A DNA stretch of 35,608 nucleotides from a virus. The first letter of the stretch is position 1. Each line of letters begins with the position of its first letter. Below the pieces are notes generated by a model. That model had not been told where the DNA came from, did no database searches, and worked only from the letters and a program-made list of their open reading frames with translations. The stretch covers positions 1 through 35,608 of IMG/VR virus record IMGVR_UViG_3300021425_002585. One strand, 5' to 3'. Position numbers and translations under genes: made by a program. Positions 22,982 through 30,081 of the stretch are shown piece by piece.

Positions 22982-23356
22982 TTATTTATCCATTTCAAAG
23001 ATAATATTAATATCTTTTCCGCTGGTTATAAAAATAGCATTATCAAACCTTACTGTTTCATTTAGTCCTTGAATAAAAGGCACAAACATAAAATCCTGCT
23101 CCATCATTTCTACGGTAAGAGCACCTTCATACTCAGTTTCAAAATCCAATTGCCAAACAGTATTATTACCAAATCTTTTGTCCTTTGTTGTAATAGGATC
23201 GGATTCTATAGTAGGATTTACTCTTAACCCTATTGTGTTAATAACCGTTAAAAAATTTTGTTTTTGTCCATAAGAAAGTTTATCATCTTTTGAAGCCTTG
23301 ATGTGGTTGGTAATGTCTATTGTGGTTTTAATACAAAATTTAGTATGTGTAGCCAT
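22982..23356 (-). CDS. Hypothetical protein, 124 aa
   Basis: A mixed alpha/beta protein (HTKFCIKTTIDITNHIKASKDDKLSYGQKQNFLTVINTIG...NNTVWQLDFETEYEG...MMEQDFMFVPFIQG). No family was recognised. Its ATG lies 17 bp inside the upstream sulfotransferase gene. The stop region contains GATAAATA, a possible late promoter for the next gene. Confidence 0.6.
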   Translation of the reverse strand: MATHTKFCIKTTIDITNHIKASKDDKLSYGQKQNFLTVINTIGLRVNPTIESDPITTKDKRFGNNTVWQLDFETEYEGALTVEMMEQDFMFVPFIQGLNETVRFDNAIFITSGKDINIIFEMDK

Positions 23357-23894
23357 ATTCTATAATATCTTTCATATAAACATCCCAAACAAGATCTTTC
23401 AACTCAGGTGTATACAAATCTTTATAATCATAATCTCTTGATGTGTTTAATTTTGGTAAAGGTTTATCACAACCTAATAATTCTTGTATCTGAGTAAATT
23501 CTTCTTCGAGATTTTCATATTTTAAAATAATAGTGTGTGTGCCAAACCAATTGTACTGCGGAGTGTCCAACTTGTACCAATTTCTTGCCCATAACAAAAA
23601 AGGCTGGTATGAAAGACTGTTTTGATAATTTACAAATCTAGTTAACATCCATTCTTTGAAACTTATGGTACCGCCGTTTGAAAACATATACCAACTTGCT
23701 AGACGTTCCCAAGGATTTCTAACCACACCAAAAGTTTTTTCTGTTCTAGGAAAGAATTCATTGACCTCTACTATGTGTCCGTGCTTCCTTCCAGGAATAG
23801 TCACAAAGTTTTCATCTAACCAATTTGATATACTGGTGCCTGCTGTTTTAGGATTATGTATAAATGTGACTTTGTGTTCAGGTAAATGACGCAT
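23340..23894 (-). CDS. Sulfotransferase-like protein, 184 aa
   Basis: A PAPS-dependent sulfotransferase pattern: FIHNPKTAGTSI (5'-phosphosulfate loop, K-T-A-G-T-S) and FGVVRNPWERLASWYMF (3'-phosphate motif, R-N-P-x-x-R-L-x-S). The length is short but within the Sulfotransfer_2-type range. The target may be host surface glycans or the phage's own fibre. TGTAAATA sits 4 nt before the ATG (leaderless type), and a terminator precedes it. Confidence 0.75.
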   Translation of the reverse strand: MRHLPEHKVTFIHNPKTAGTSISNWLDENFVTIPGRKHGHIVEVNEFFPRTEKTFGVVRNPWERLASWYMFSNGGTISFKEWMLTRFVNYQNSLSYQPFLLWARNWYKLDTPQYNWFGTHTIILKYENLEEEFTQIQELLGCDKPLPKLNTSRDYDYKDLYTPELKDLVWDVYMKDIIEYGYTY

Positions 23895-23898
23895 ACAC

Positions 23899-23906
23899 TA
23901 TTTACA
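23899..23906 (-). promoter_or_regulatory. Late-promoter element abutting the sulfotransferase start
   Basis: TGTAAATA, then GTGT, then ATG. Confidence 0.45.
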
Positions 23907-23911
23907 GTCAC

Positions 23912-23942
23912 AAAAAAAGCGCCACTGTAAAAGTGACGCTTT
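23912..23942 (-). terminator. Rho-independent terminator after the 110-aa gene
   Basis: Minus-strand stem AAAGCGTCAC/GTGGCGCTTT (one G-U pair) followed by a run of Ts. The opposite strand also ends in Ts, so it may work both ways. Confidence 0.8.
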
Positions 23943-23960
23943 GTTTTTATAAGTCTAAAC

Positions 23961-24293
23961 TTATGCTGCGCTGAAGTCGTCGATGTCGCGCTCTACAACT
24001 AGTGCGCTTGATAAGTCGATTGAATCAACTGTACCTAATGCACGGATACGAACTTGCATATCTGCTGCTGATGTTGCGTGTCCATCACAGATGCAGAAGA
24101 TTTTACCTGCTGAACCAACTGATTTGTACATCAGTGGCTGTGCTTCGCGTACCATTGCTTCGATTGTTGAATCTAATCCACCTTTACCTGAAATGTCAAC
24201 TAGTGCATCTAGTTCTAAACCAACTAGGTTTGCTACGCTATATTGTGTATCGTGTGTGTGGCCAATGCCGTTTGTTCTTGTGAATGATGCCAT
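23961..24293 (-). CDS. Hypothetical, probably abundant virion protein, 110 aa
   Basis: A small Ala/Asp/Ser-rich protein (ASFTRTNGIGHTHDTQYSVANLVGLELDALVDISGKGG...GSAGKIFCICDGHATSAADMQVRIRALGTVDSIDLSSALVVERD). It is monocistronic, with a late promoter (CATAAATA, 24358-24351), a strong AAGGAG site and its own terminator, which suggests high late expression as for a decoration, capsid or tail protein. No family was recognised. Confidence 0.7.
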   Translation of the reverse strand: MASFTRTNGIGHTHDTQYSVANLVGLELDALVDISGKGGLDSTIEAMVREAQPLMYKSVGSAGKIFCICDGHATSAADMQVRIRALGTVDSIDLSSALVVERDIDDFSAA

Positions 24294-24358
24294 TTTTATC
24301 TCCTTAGTTCTCTAAATGACTGCCCACTCTCCGTGGACTTTTCTATATTGTATTTATG
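24294..24358 (-). promoter_or_regulatory. Late promoter and leader of the 110-aa gene
   Basis: CATAAATA at 24358-24351, then a ~55-nt leader with a CCAC/GTGG hairpin (loop GGAGA) and a downstream AAGGAG. It is the longest leader among the late-type promoters here. Confidence 0.55.
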
Positions 24359-24376
24359 AAATAAGAATAAAAAAGG

Positions 24377-25246
24377 TTACTTACGGGCTCTTTTGGCACG
24401 ATTATGCAGTATTTTAAGCTGATCTATGTATGCAGGACCTGCTTTTACAATATCATGTACCATAAGGACTAAAGGCAAATACGATCCTGCGATGCTTGCT
24501 GGAATAGTTTTTCCATTGTTGATCATATCTAAAAATCTACTCACAAACGGCAACGTATTAACCGGAAGAATTAATCTATAATTTTGAACATTGCCCATAC
24601 CGCCTATATCGGGTGTGCTAATCTTAGGTTCAGGATCAGTTGCATTAAAGTCTTCAAGGTTATTATCTCCTGCAAACTTACTAAACATAGGCATTACATC
24701 ACTGTCGCTTAATTTGCTACGTGCAGCAAAAAGCAATCGTGTTATTGTGGTTTTTCTTTCTGCTGTTGTATCAGTATCAAAAGTATTGAGTCTTCTACGT
24801 ATTTCTTTATAATGAAAATTATTGATATTCAAATCAGATTCTAATGTTGCAATTAGTCTTATATCTTCTGCGGTAACTGCATCACCACTTGCTAATCTTC
24901 TTAGAAATCCGTTTAGTTTTCCTACGCTAATCAGTGTGCTCTTTCTTTCAGCAGCCGCAGCACCTGGATTCTTTAATTTTTTCAATGCTGACTCATCGCC
25001 AGTAATAAAATAAAATAAATTATACAAATCAGTGCTGTCTATTCTAAAACGTGAATAGTCTCTATACATTACAGTCTTGTAACTGTATTTCATTGCATCG
25101 GTTTTGTGTTTACGGTAAAAACGCATTGCCTGCAAACACAGGATGGTCAAATATGCTTTTTCTTTACAGTCGGTATAAGTAAGCAAACGTTGATTTCTTG
25201 CATCACGTGTCATTCTCGACTCTTGCAAATCTTTTATAAAATCCAT
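24377..25246 (-). CDS. Hypothetical phage protein, 289 aa
   Basis: A largely helical, basic protein (LQESRMTRDARNQRLLTYTDCKEKAYLTILCLQAMRFYRKHKTDAMKY...RRRLNTFDTDTTAERKTTITRLLFAARSKLSDSDVMPMF...IDQLKILHNRAKRARK). I recognise no domain. Position among virion and assembly genes suggests a morphogenetic role, but that is context only. It starts overlapping the stop of the 83-aa gene by one base. Confidence 0.65.
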   Translation of the reverse strand: MDFIKDLQESRMTRDARNQRLLTYTDCKEKAYLTILCLQAMRFYRKHKTDAMKYSYKTVMYRDYSRFRIDSTDLYNLFYFITGDESALKKLKNPGAAAAERKSTLISVGKLNGFLRRLASGDAVTAEDIRLIATLESDLNINNFHYKEIRRRLNTFDTDTTAERKTTITRLLFAARSKLSDSDVMPMFSKFAGDNNLEDFNATDPEPKISTPDIGGMGNVQNYRLILPVNTLPFVSRFLDMINNGKTIPASIAGSYLPLVLMVHDIVKAGPAYIDQLKILHNRAKRARK

Positions 25247-25497
25247 TAACGTTTGCTTTCTTTGATTTTTTCAACACCTACTTTGAATTTTTTACTATTT
25301 CCTGCTTTGATACTGTTTATTAACCTGCGTTCAAGATCAATAGCTTCATCTGCATCATAGATTTTGTGTATTTGCTCAAGTAGGTTTACCGCACTATCAA
25401 TTATGTTAGTGCCAGTTGTCTGGATAAAGTCGTCCCCACGTTCTTCAACACGGATATTACTCAGTTCTTCTAATATACTTCTAGTGCGTCTTCTCAT
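25246..25497 (-). CDS. Hypothetical protein, 83 aa
   Basis: A small helical protein (MRRRTRSILEELSNIRVEERGDD...SAVNLLEQIHKIYDADEAIDLERRLINSIKAGNSKKFKVGVEKIKES). I start it at 25497, 4 nt after TATAAATA; the longer frame to 25617 lies inside the lipase gene. No function is recognised. Confidence 0.65.
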   Translation of the reverse strand: MRRRTRSILEELSNIRVEERGDDFIQTTGTNIIDSAVNLLEQIHKIYDADEAIDLERRLINSIKAGNSKKFKVGVEKIKESKR

Positions 25498-25501
25498 ATA
25501 G

Positions 25502-25509
25502 TATTTATA
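25502..25509 (-). promoter_or_regulatory. Late promoter TATAAATA abutting the start codon at 25497
   Basis: An exact TATAAATA, then CTAT, then ATG; its TAA is also the lipase stop codon. This is the clearest case of the leaderless arrangement. Confidence 0.6.
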
Positions 25510-26263
25510 ACATTTTTTCGATGTTGGAAATATAGTTGACCATACTGTGATCACTGAAATTATCAATTGATCCTTGTTTAATACCCATCCACATTCCTCT
25601 CCAACGGTCTTTAGCACGTTGCCAGGTTGTTAATTTACGTTCAAGACCATATGCATTCATATAGTGTTCTGTGCCGTGATGCTTATACCCCATCACTGCC
25701 AATGGTACTCTAGTAACAATGTCATTGTTGTTTACCCAGCGATGGTGTGTAATACCTAAACTGTTGCAGTAACCTTTCCATCCAACTCTAGGAGAACCAA
25801 ACGTGTATAATTCTTCTACAGGATTTATACCTTCATAAAGATGGCAACGACTGGCCATTACTGTTGCCATGGCAGCACCCAAGCTGTGACCACAGAACCA
25901 AAGTTTTTTGTTTGAATTCTTTTTCCTGTCAATATCTTCCAGCACCATTGGCCAGAGTTCATCAACTTCGGCTTTGAAACCTTTGTGTACTCTACTGACA
26001 GTTTCGGCCATAACAGGCACCGCATTTAAATCTGCTTTAATGTCATTGAACTCTGATGGTTGTGTGCCGCGACACGCTATAACCAAATCTGTTTTATTCA
26101 TAAAACGGTATGCCTGTGCGCCTTCTCTATTGTAAAATTCTACAGTTGTAAACCCAAGTTTACGAACTTCTTTTGCCACGTGCTCAACATCATCACTGTA
26201 AGCTATTTGTGCAAGATTTGCAAATAGCAAACTTCTTTCCATAAATTTCATTTCTGTAATCAT
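25505..26263 (-). CDS. Class 3 lipase-like alpha/beta hydrolase, 252 aa
   Basis: KLWFCGHSLGAAMATVMASRC carries the nucleophile serine in GHSLG; TFGSPRVGWKGY and VNNNDIVTRVPLAVMGYKHHG supply the expected aspartate, and NFSDHSMVNYISNI a candidate histidine. The N-terminal AQIAYSDDVEHVAKEVRKLGF and TDLVIACRGTQPSEFNDIKADL are typical of class 3 lipases. It may act on host membrane lipids during lysis or entry. SD AGGAGGG is strong. Confidence 0.82.
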   Translation of the reverse strand: MITEMKFMERSLLFANLAQIAYSDDVEHVAKEVRKLGFTTVEFYNREGAQAYRFMNKTDLVIACRGTQPSEFNDIKADLNAVPVMAETVSRVHKGFKAEVDELWPMVLEDIDRKKNSNKKLWFCGHSLGAAMATVMASRCHLYEGINPVEELYTFGSPRVGWKGYCNSLGITHHRWVNNNDIVTRVPLAVMGYKHHGTEHYMNAYGLERKLTTWQRAKDRWRGMWMGIKQGSIDNFSDHSMVNYISNIEKML

Positions 26264-26281
26264 TTTGCCCTCCTAAATTAA

Positions 26282-26803
26282 TTACATTGGTGTAAACCTC
26301 ACATTCTCAATAACCCAATCGATAGGTTCTTCATATGCAAATTGTAACATATATCTATCGTGTTCGTTATTGGTTACGCTGTGTATCCACTCACCTGTAT
26401 TTAATATCACAGCGTTGTTTTTATAATGATATGTGTGTTTATTTTCATTTTCATCAAAAAAATCTACAGGTGCAAACACGTCCAATGATGGCGAAAGATA
26501 CCAACTTACACTACTGGTCTTTTTTGTGTACTGAACAAAGTCAATGTGTCTAGGCACTGGATCATAAGGTGGGTTATGTAACAGGTAAACATTGTGTGGT
26601 AAAATATTGACACATTTCAACAAAGGTTTGATATCCAAATAACCAACATTGCGGCTAATACCATGCATTGTACGTTCTTTGTCTTTTTTTGCGTGTTGGC
26701 CATATCTTGTATAGGTTGCTTTCTTTGCAACTTTCAGCATATTTTTTCTATAATCATCTGGTAAACAATGATCAATTTCATACCAAAAAGGGCCTGTATA
26801 CAT
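26282..26803 (-). CDS. Asp/Asn beta-hydroxylase-like 2OG oxygenase, 173 aa
   Basis: PVPRHIDFVQYTKKTSSVSWYLSP gives an HxD metal pair; KNNAVILNTGEWIHSVTNNEHDRYMLQFAYEEP gives the distal histidine and an R for 2OG, as in Asp/Asn beta-hydroxylase-like proteins of T4-like phages. The start is the ATG at 26803 behind AGAGAGG; the two codons upstream (GTG AAT) are less likely. Its target is unknown. It follows the terminator after peroxiredoxin, so it has its own expression unit with the lipase. Confidence 0.65.
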   Translation of the reverse strand: MYTGPFWYEIDHCLPDDYRKNMLKVAKKATYTRYGQHAKKDKERTMHGISRNVGYLDIKPLLKCVNILPHNVYLLHNPPYDPVPRHIDFVQYTKKTSSVSWYLSPSLDVFAPVDFFDENENKHTYHYKNNAVILNTGEWIHSVTNNEHDRYMLQFAYEEPIDWVIENVRFTPM

Positions 26804-26832
26804 ATTCACCTCTCTTTAATAATAATTATCTC

Positions 26833-26866
26833 AAATAAAAAAATAGGAGGCTAACCGTGGCCTCCT
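26833..26866 (-). terminator. Rho-independent terminator after peroxiredoxin
   Basis: Minus-strand stem AGGAGGC/GCCTCCT with an 8-nt loop followed by a T-rich run; it closes the pstS-PiT-peroxiredoxin block. Confidence 0.85.
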
Positions 26867-26897
26867 GCGTGTTCGTTACGGAACAACCCGAACTGTA

Positions 26898-27449
26898 TCA
26901 GTCTATGTTTATAATAACATCTTTTTCCAAAAAGTCAATACATTTTTCTGGAGTTGTTTCACCATACGGATCATTGTCATCTCCATCATTGTTGATGCCA
27001 GGTTCCTGCCACCACTTCTCTACTACACCATTATTAAGAACACACATATAGCGCCACGAACGCAAGCCAAAGCCCAAATGGTTCTTACCAATCAACATAC
27101 CCATGAAGCGGGTAAAGTTACCTGATCCATCCGGAATAACTTTTACGTGTTTAATATCTTGCTGTTTAGCCCAAGCGTTCATTACAAATGCATCATTTAC
27201 ACTGATACAATAAACTTCATCGATATCAGCATTACAAATGCGGTCATAGTTTTCTTCAAAGCCTGGCAACTGGTATGTGCTACAAGTAGGAGTAAATGCT
27301 CCTGGCAAACTGAATAGCACTACACGTTTGTTTTTGAATAATTCATCACTGGTTGTTTGTTGCCAACGATATGGGTTAGGCCCATCAATACTCTCGTCTC
27401 TTACACGAGTTTGAAAAACCGTACAAGGTGGTTTAAATCCTTCAATCAT
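26898..27449 (-). CDS. Peroxiredoxin (Prx5/AhpE-like), 183 aa
   Basis: The peroxidatic motif PGAFTPTCSTYQLPGFEENYD with the resolving pattern absent nearby, and GKNHLGFGLRSWRYMCVLNNGVVEKWWQEPG, match the Prx5-type family. It would reduce peroxides with glutaredoxin or glutathione. Terminal cysteines are few, so it may be a 1-Cys form. It stands behind its own sigma70 promoter and long inverted repeat. Confidence 0.85.
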   Translation of the reverse strand: MIEGFKPPCTVFQTRVRDESIDGPNPYRWQQTTSDELFKNKRVVLFSLPGAFTPTCSTYQLPGFEENYDRICNADIDEVYCISVNDAFVMNAWAKQQDIKHVKVIPDGSGNFTRFMGMLIGKNHLGFGLRSWRYMCVLNNGVVEKWWQEPGINNDGDDNDPYGETTPEKCIDFLEKDVIINID

Positions 27450-27485
27450 AATAATATTCCTTATGTTCTGTGTGTCTGTTGGCTA

Positions 27486-27515
27486 CAATCCTACAACTAT
27501 AACACTGTAGGATTG
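27486..27515 (-). promoter_or_regulatory. 10-bp perfect inverted repeat around the peroxiredoxin -10 box
   Basis: CAATCCTACA and its exact complement TGTAGGATTG are separated by 10 nt that include the -10 region, so transcription would begin within the downstream arm. It fits an operator for a symmetric dimer. Confidence 0.7.
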
Positions 27516-27524
27516 CGCTGTCAA
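27496..27524 (-). promoter_or_regulatory. Sigma70-type promoter of the peroxiredoxin gene
   Basis: TTGACA at 27524-27519, a 17-bp spacer and TATAGT at 27501-27496. Confidence 0.75.
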
Positions 27525-27525
27525 G

Positions 27526-27533
27526 TATTTATA
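27526..27533 (-). promoter_or_regulatory. Late promoter TATAAATA overlapping the PiT stop
   Basis: An exact TATAAATA whose TAA is the PiT stop codon, immediately followed by the early promoter's -35 region. Confidence 0.45.
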
Positions 27534-28500
27534 GTCCGTTTGGTAAAATAATATAATGGATCATTAATACAAGTGCTACTGAAGCACCTAAACCTACCAT
27601 CATCTTACCAAAGTCCTTTGCAACCAGTGGAAATACTGATTTGGTTTTCTTCTTGCCAAAGTATGTTGCCATTGCCAACTCACGACCTGCTAACAAACCT
27701 ACAAACACCCAGGTTGTACTCATAGGAATGTCGTTCAGTTCCTTGAAGAAGTACAAGCATAACCAATAAAACAAGTCAATCAGTGTTGCACTTCTCACAT
27801 ATCTAGTGTTGTGTTTTTCCAATACAATCTGTTGGATCTTGCCGCCACGCTCTCTAAACATAAAGAACAAGCCGCCAACAAATACAATACTAATGAATAC
27901 CATTAGATCTAAAGGTATTGCTCTAGGCAGGAACACTGCAATGTTGGCAATGTCATGTGATAACCAAGTGAACCAAAGTCCGCCTGTTGCAACCCATTGT
28001 GCTACACGCCAAAACTTTTTATTGCCTTCACTAACAGGTTTAGTTTCATCATACCATTGTCCAAAGAACTTGTGTATTGCAAACCATACTGCATATGCAA
28101 ATGCGGCTGCTACACCATAACCCATAATGCTTTTCATCAGCATCTTTTCTAGTACAAAGGTACTAGCAAACACTGACAGCACTAGGAAACTTGTGCTAAC
28201 TGGCACACCCATTCTTGTTAGTAGTACAAGTATAGCAGGTGCGGCTGCGTGATACCATTGCACTTCTTGGAATGGTATTTTGTTTAGGCGTCCATACGAA
28301 ATATCGCCGCCGTTCATATACCACCCATACCAGAGTGTATATAATAAAACAGCCGAAGCGGCTGCCCATAGTACTTTATAGTTGAATCGCTCATTGTTTG
28401 ATGCCATCCACGTGCCGAGCGTTTGCACTGAATCGTTTGCTATAACTGCATAGGCAGCGAGCAAGAAGCCAACAAGGCTCCATAGTGTGAGTAGTTCCAC
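27529..28500 (-). CDS. PiT-family inorganic phosphate transporter, 323 aa
   Basis: The PiT duplicated signature is visible as AVIANDSVQTLGT near residue 20 and WLSHDIANIAVFLPR near residue 200, each in a half of about 150 residues with five or so membrane spans. PiT transporters move phosphate with a proton or sodium ion across the inner membrane. The start codon is GTG, preceded by AAAGGAG and by a hairpin leader shared with pstS. The gene follows pstS and the zinc-ribbon protein as a phosphate-uptake cassette; low-affinity transport complements the PstS protein. Confidence 0.78.
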   Translation of the reverse strand: MELLTLWSLVGFLLAAYAVIANDSVQTLGTWMASNNERFNYKVLWAAASAVLLYTLWYGWYMNGGDISYGRLNKIPFQEVQWYHAAAPAILVLLTRMGVPVSTSFLVLSVFASTFVLEKMLMKSIMGYGVAAAFAYAVWFAIHKFFGQWYDETKPVSEGNKKFWRVAQWVATGGLWFTWLSHDIANIAVFLPRAIPLDLMVFISIVFVGGLFFMFRERGGKIQQIVLEKHNTRYVRSATLIDLFYWLCLYFFKELNDIPMSTTWVFVGLLAGRELAMATYFGKKKTKSVFPLVAKDFGKMMVGLGASVALVLMIHYIILPNGL

Positions 28501-28504
28501 GGTT

Positions 28505-28546
28505 CTCTCCTTTGTTTGCGATTTTTACCATCGCTCTCACAAATAT
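28505..28546 (-). promoter_or_regulatory. 5'-leader hairpin of the PiT gene (GGUAAAR motif)
   Basis: Stem ATCGC... in the plus sense: GCGAT (28518-28522) pairs with ATCGC (28530-28534), and on the transcript the 7-nt loop is GGUAAAA, followed by AAAC and the AAAGGAG ribosome site. The same arrangement precedes pstS with a different stem. Confidence 0.65.
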
Positions 28547-28767
28547 TACGTATCTATTTCTTCTCCACAATGGGGACAACATTTTGTTCCCACTTGTTCC
28601 TTGCATTCTCTAAACAACTTGCGTAACTTCTTTGCCTCTTGACTCCAGCCTTTCATTTTGCCTTTGTCTCTTTCTGCTTTGGGTTTGTCATATTCTTTTT
28701 CAATATCCTTCAACAACCGTTTGAATTTTTCTTCAAACACAGGAATAAATCCAGTAGTGAATGCCAT
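28546..28767 (-). CDS. Zinc-ribbon-like small protein, 73 aa
   Basis: A helical, basic body (FEEKFKRLLKDIEKEYDKPKAERDKGKMKGWSQEAKKLRKLFREC) ends in KCCPHCGEE, a CPHCG zinc-ribbon half-motif; only one C-x-x-C pair plus nearby cysteines is present, so zinc could bridge a dimer. Function unknown. It sits between pstS and PiT, with its own sigma70 promoter flanked by a palindrome. Confidence 0.65.
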   Translation of the reverse strand: MAFTTGFIPVFEEKFKRLLKDIEKEYDKPKAERDKGKMKGWSQEAKKLRKLFRECKEQVGTKCCPHCGEEIDT

Positions 28768-28786
28768 TTTGTGTCTCCAAAAAAAT

Positions 28787-28826
28787 ACGCTCCATACTAT
28801 ATAGCACGGAGCGTGGTGTTTGTCAA
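28787..28826 (-). promoter_or_regulatory. Sigma70-type promoter with flanking palindrome (zinc-ribbon gene)
   Basis: TTGACA at 28826-28821, a 17-bp spacer and TATATA at 28803-28798. ACGCTCC (28814-28808 region) and GGAGCGT arms flank the -10 box and expected start, with further inner pairing possible. A T-run follows, so a terminator for pstS is the alternative reading; both functions could coexist. Confidence 0.6.
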
Positions 28827-28830
28827 GTGT

Positions 28831-29796
28831 TTACCATTCAGCAACCATTGCTTGTGTTGCAGATAGTTCTGGATCGCTCACTAAGCCATATTGTGCTAGT
28901 GGACCATCTGGACCAGCAACTTCGTCTGATACAAAGAATTCAATATATTCACGCATACCTGGGATTACATCTAGGTGTGCTAGTTTTACATAAAACTGTA
29001 GCGGACGACTGATTGGATACTCACCGCTTGCGATTGTTTCTGTGCTTGCTTCAACACCACTGATATTTGCTGCGTAGATTGATTCTGTGTTGTTCAGTAG
29101 GAACGACAAACCAAACACACCGATGCCGCCTTTGTTTGCTTCCATTGACGCTAGTGTTTCTGTATAGTCACCGTCGATATCAACACTCAATCCATCTTTA
29201 CGAACTTCGTAGCACTTTCTTTCTGCTGCTTTTTTGTCTAATGTCTTGTCAAATTCACCTGCTGCTTTACAACCAGCAATCATAACTTTCTTTTCAAACA
29301 CTTCACGAGTACCGTGCTTGGTGCCTGGAAGGAACACTAGAATGTCTGTGTCTGGCAAACTTGGATCAATTTGATTCCAGTTTGTGTACGGGCTGTTTGC
29401 TTTTAGTGCGTGATACAGTTGTTCTTCTGTCATAGCATCAAAGCCTTTGTTTGAATGCTGTGCAGCAAATACAATACCGTCATAGCCAATTCGTACCTCT
29501 GCGAAATCACCAATTGTTGCTTTGCACAATTCTGCTGTCTCTGGTTTCATAATTGAACTTGAATTAGCAATGTCAATTGTGTTTGTACCAGTGCCTTCGC
29601 ACAACCGTTTCTGGCCTGCGCCTGATCCACCTGATTCTACAACTGGTGTTGGGAAGTCGAAGTTTTCACCAAATGCTTCTGCTACGATTGAAGCGTATGG
29701 TAGTACTGTTGACGAGCCTGCGATTTGAATGTTGTCTCGTGCCTGTGCCATAGTGGCTGTTGCCCACAAGGCAACTATCATCGATAATAGTCTCAT
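28831..29796 (-). CDS. pstS: Phosphate ABC transporter substrate-binding protein PstS, 321 aa
   Basis: A signal peptide (MRLLSMIVALWATATMAQA) is followed by IQIAGSSTVLPYASIVAEAF and VVESGGSGAGQKRLCEGTGTNTIDIANSSS, the phosphate-binding motifs of PstS, then a two-domain layout. It captures phosphate in the periplasm for the host PstABC transporter. PstS is a recurrent auxiliary gene in marine T4-like phages. It is preceded by AAAGGAGAAAG, the GGUAAAR hairpin leader and a Pho-box-like array, so host phosphate-starvation control is likely. Confidence 0.92.
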   Translation of the reverse strand: MRLLSMIVALWATATMAQARDNIQIAGSSTVLPYASIVAEAFGENFDFPTPVVESGGSGAGQKRLCEGTGTNTIDIANSSSIMKPETAELCKATIGDFAEVRIGYDGIVFAAQHSNKGFDAMTEEQLYHALKANSPYTNWNQIDPSLPDTDILVFLPGTKHGTREVFEKKVMIAGCKAAGEFDKTLDKKAAERKCYEVRKDGLSVDIDGDYTETLASMEANKGGIGVFGLSFLLNNTESIYAANISGVEASTETIASGEYPISRPLQFYVKLAHLDVIPGMREYIEFFVSDEVAGPDGPLAQYGLVSDPELSATQAMVAEW

Positions 29797-29799
29797 TTC

Positions 29800-29880
29800 T
29801 TTCTCCTTTGCTTGACGGCTTTACCCCGTCGCTCACAATAACTGTAAGGAGGACTAATCCTTACGCCGTTATTTACACAA
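29800..29880 (-). promoter_or_regulatory. pstS leader: GGUAAAR hairpin plus a longer stem-loop
   Basis: Near the SD: GACGG/CCGTC stem (29814-29830) with loop GGUAAAG, then AAGC and AAAGGAG. Upstream: a longer stem AATAAC + GTAAGGA pairing with TCCTTAC + GTTATT around 29840-29873, loop TTAGTCC, interrupted by a short GGC bulge. Only the smaller hairpin is shared with PiT. Confidence 0.6.
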
Positions 29881-29892
29881 AAGTATAACAAA

Positions 29893-29937
29893 AGTTTGTA
29901 ACAGTTTTATGAAGATTTGCCAAAGGTTTTGTAACAA
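29893..29937 (-). promoter_or_regulatory. Pho-box-like 11-bp repeat array upstream of pstS
   Basis: TGTTACAAA occurs twice exactly 33 bp (three 11-bp units) apart, with weaker related units (CTTTGGCAAAT, CTTCATAAAAC) between them. The 11-bp phasing and TGT-A-C/CA-A pattern are like the PhoB box direct repeats. Confidence 0.5.
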
Positions 29938-30029
29938 TAGGTATGCGTGTCGTGCATAACGAGAATGCAAAAAAGTTGATAGTATTACTCGGTTTTTTGT
30001 GTTAAATATATTTGTACAAGGAGTAAAAC

Positions 30030-30043
30030 TAACAAAGGTTAGA
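30030..30043 (+). other. Small hairpin in the DUF1127 leader
   Basis: CTAAC-AAAG-GTTAG lies about 40 bp before the ATG of the DUF1127 gene. The stretch 29941-30029 has an imperfect TTGATA / TTAAAT pair with 20-bp spacing, a poor promoter match; I see no gene in it. Confidence 0.35.
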
Positions 30044-30081
30044 CTCGGATCACATATACATATACATTAGGAAAAAACAAA

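Noticed and set aside
24002-24283. Overlapping plus-strand ORFs across the 110-aa gene
   Set aside because: The minus-strand gene has a promoter, SD and terminator, whereas the plus-strand frames have no ribosome site and leucine-rich nonsense composition.
28787-28814. Simple Rho-independent terminator after pstS
   Set aside because: The hairpin contains the -10 box of a well-spaced TTGACA promoter; I call the promoter first and note that termination is possible.
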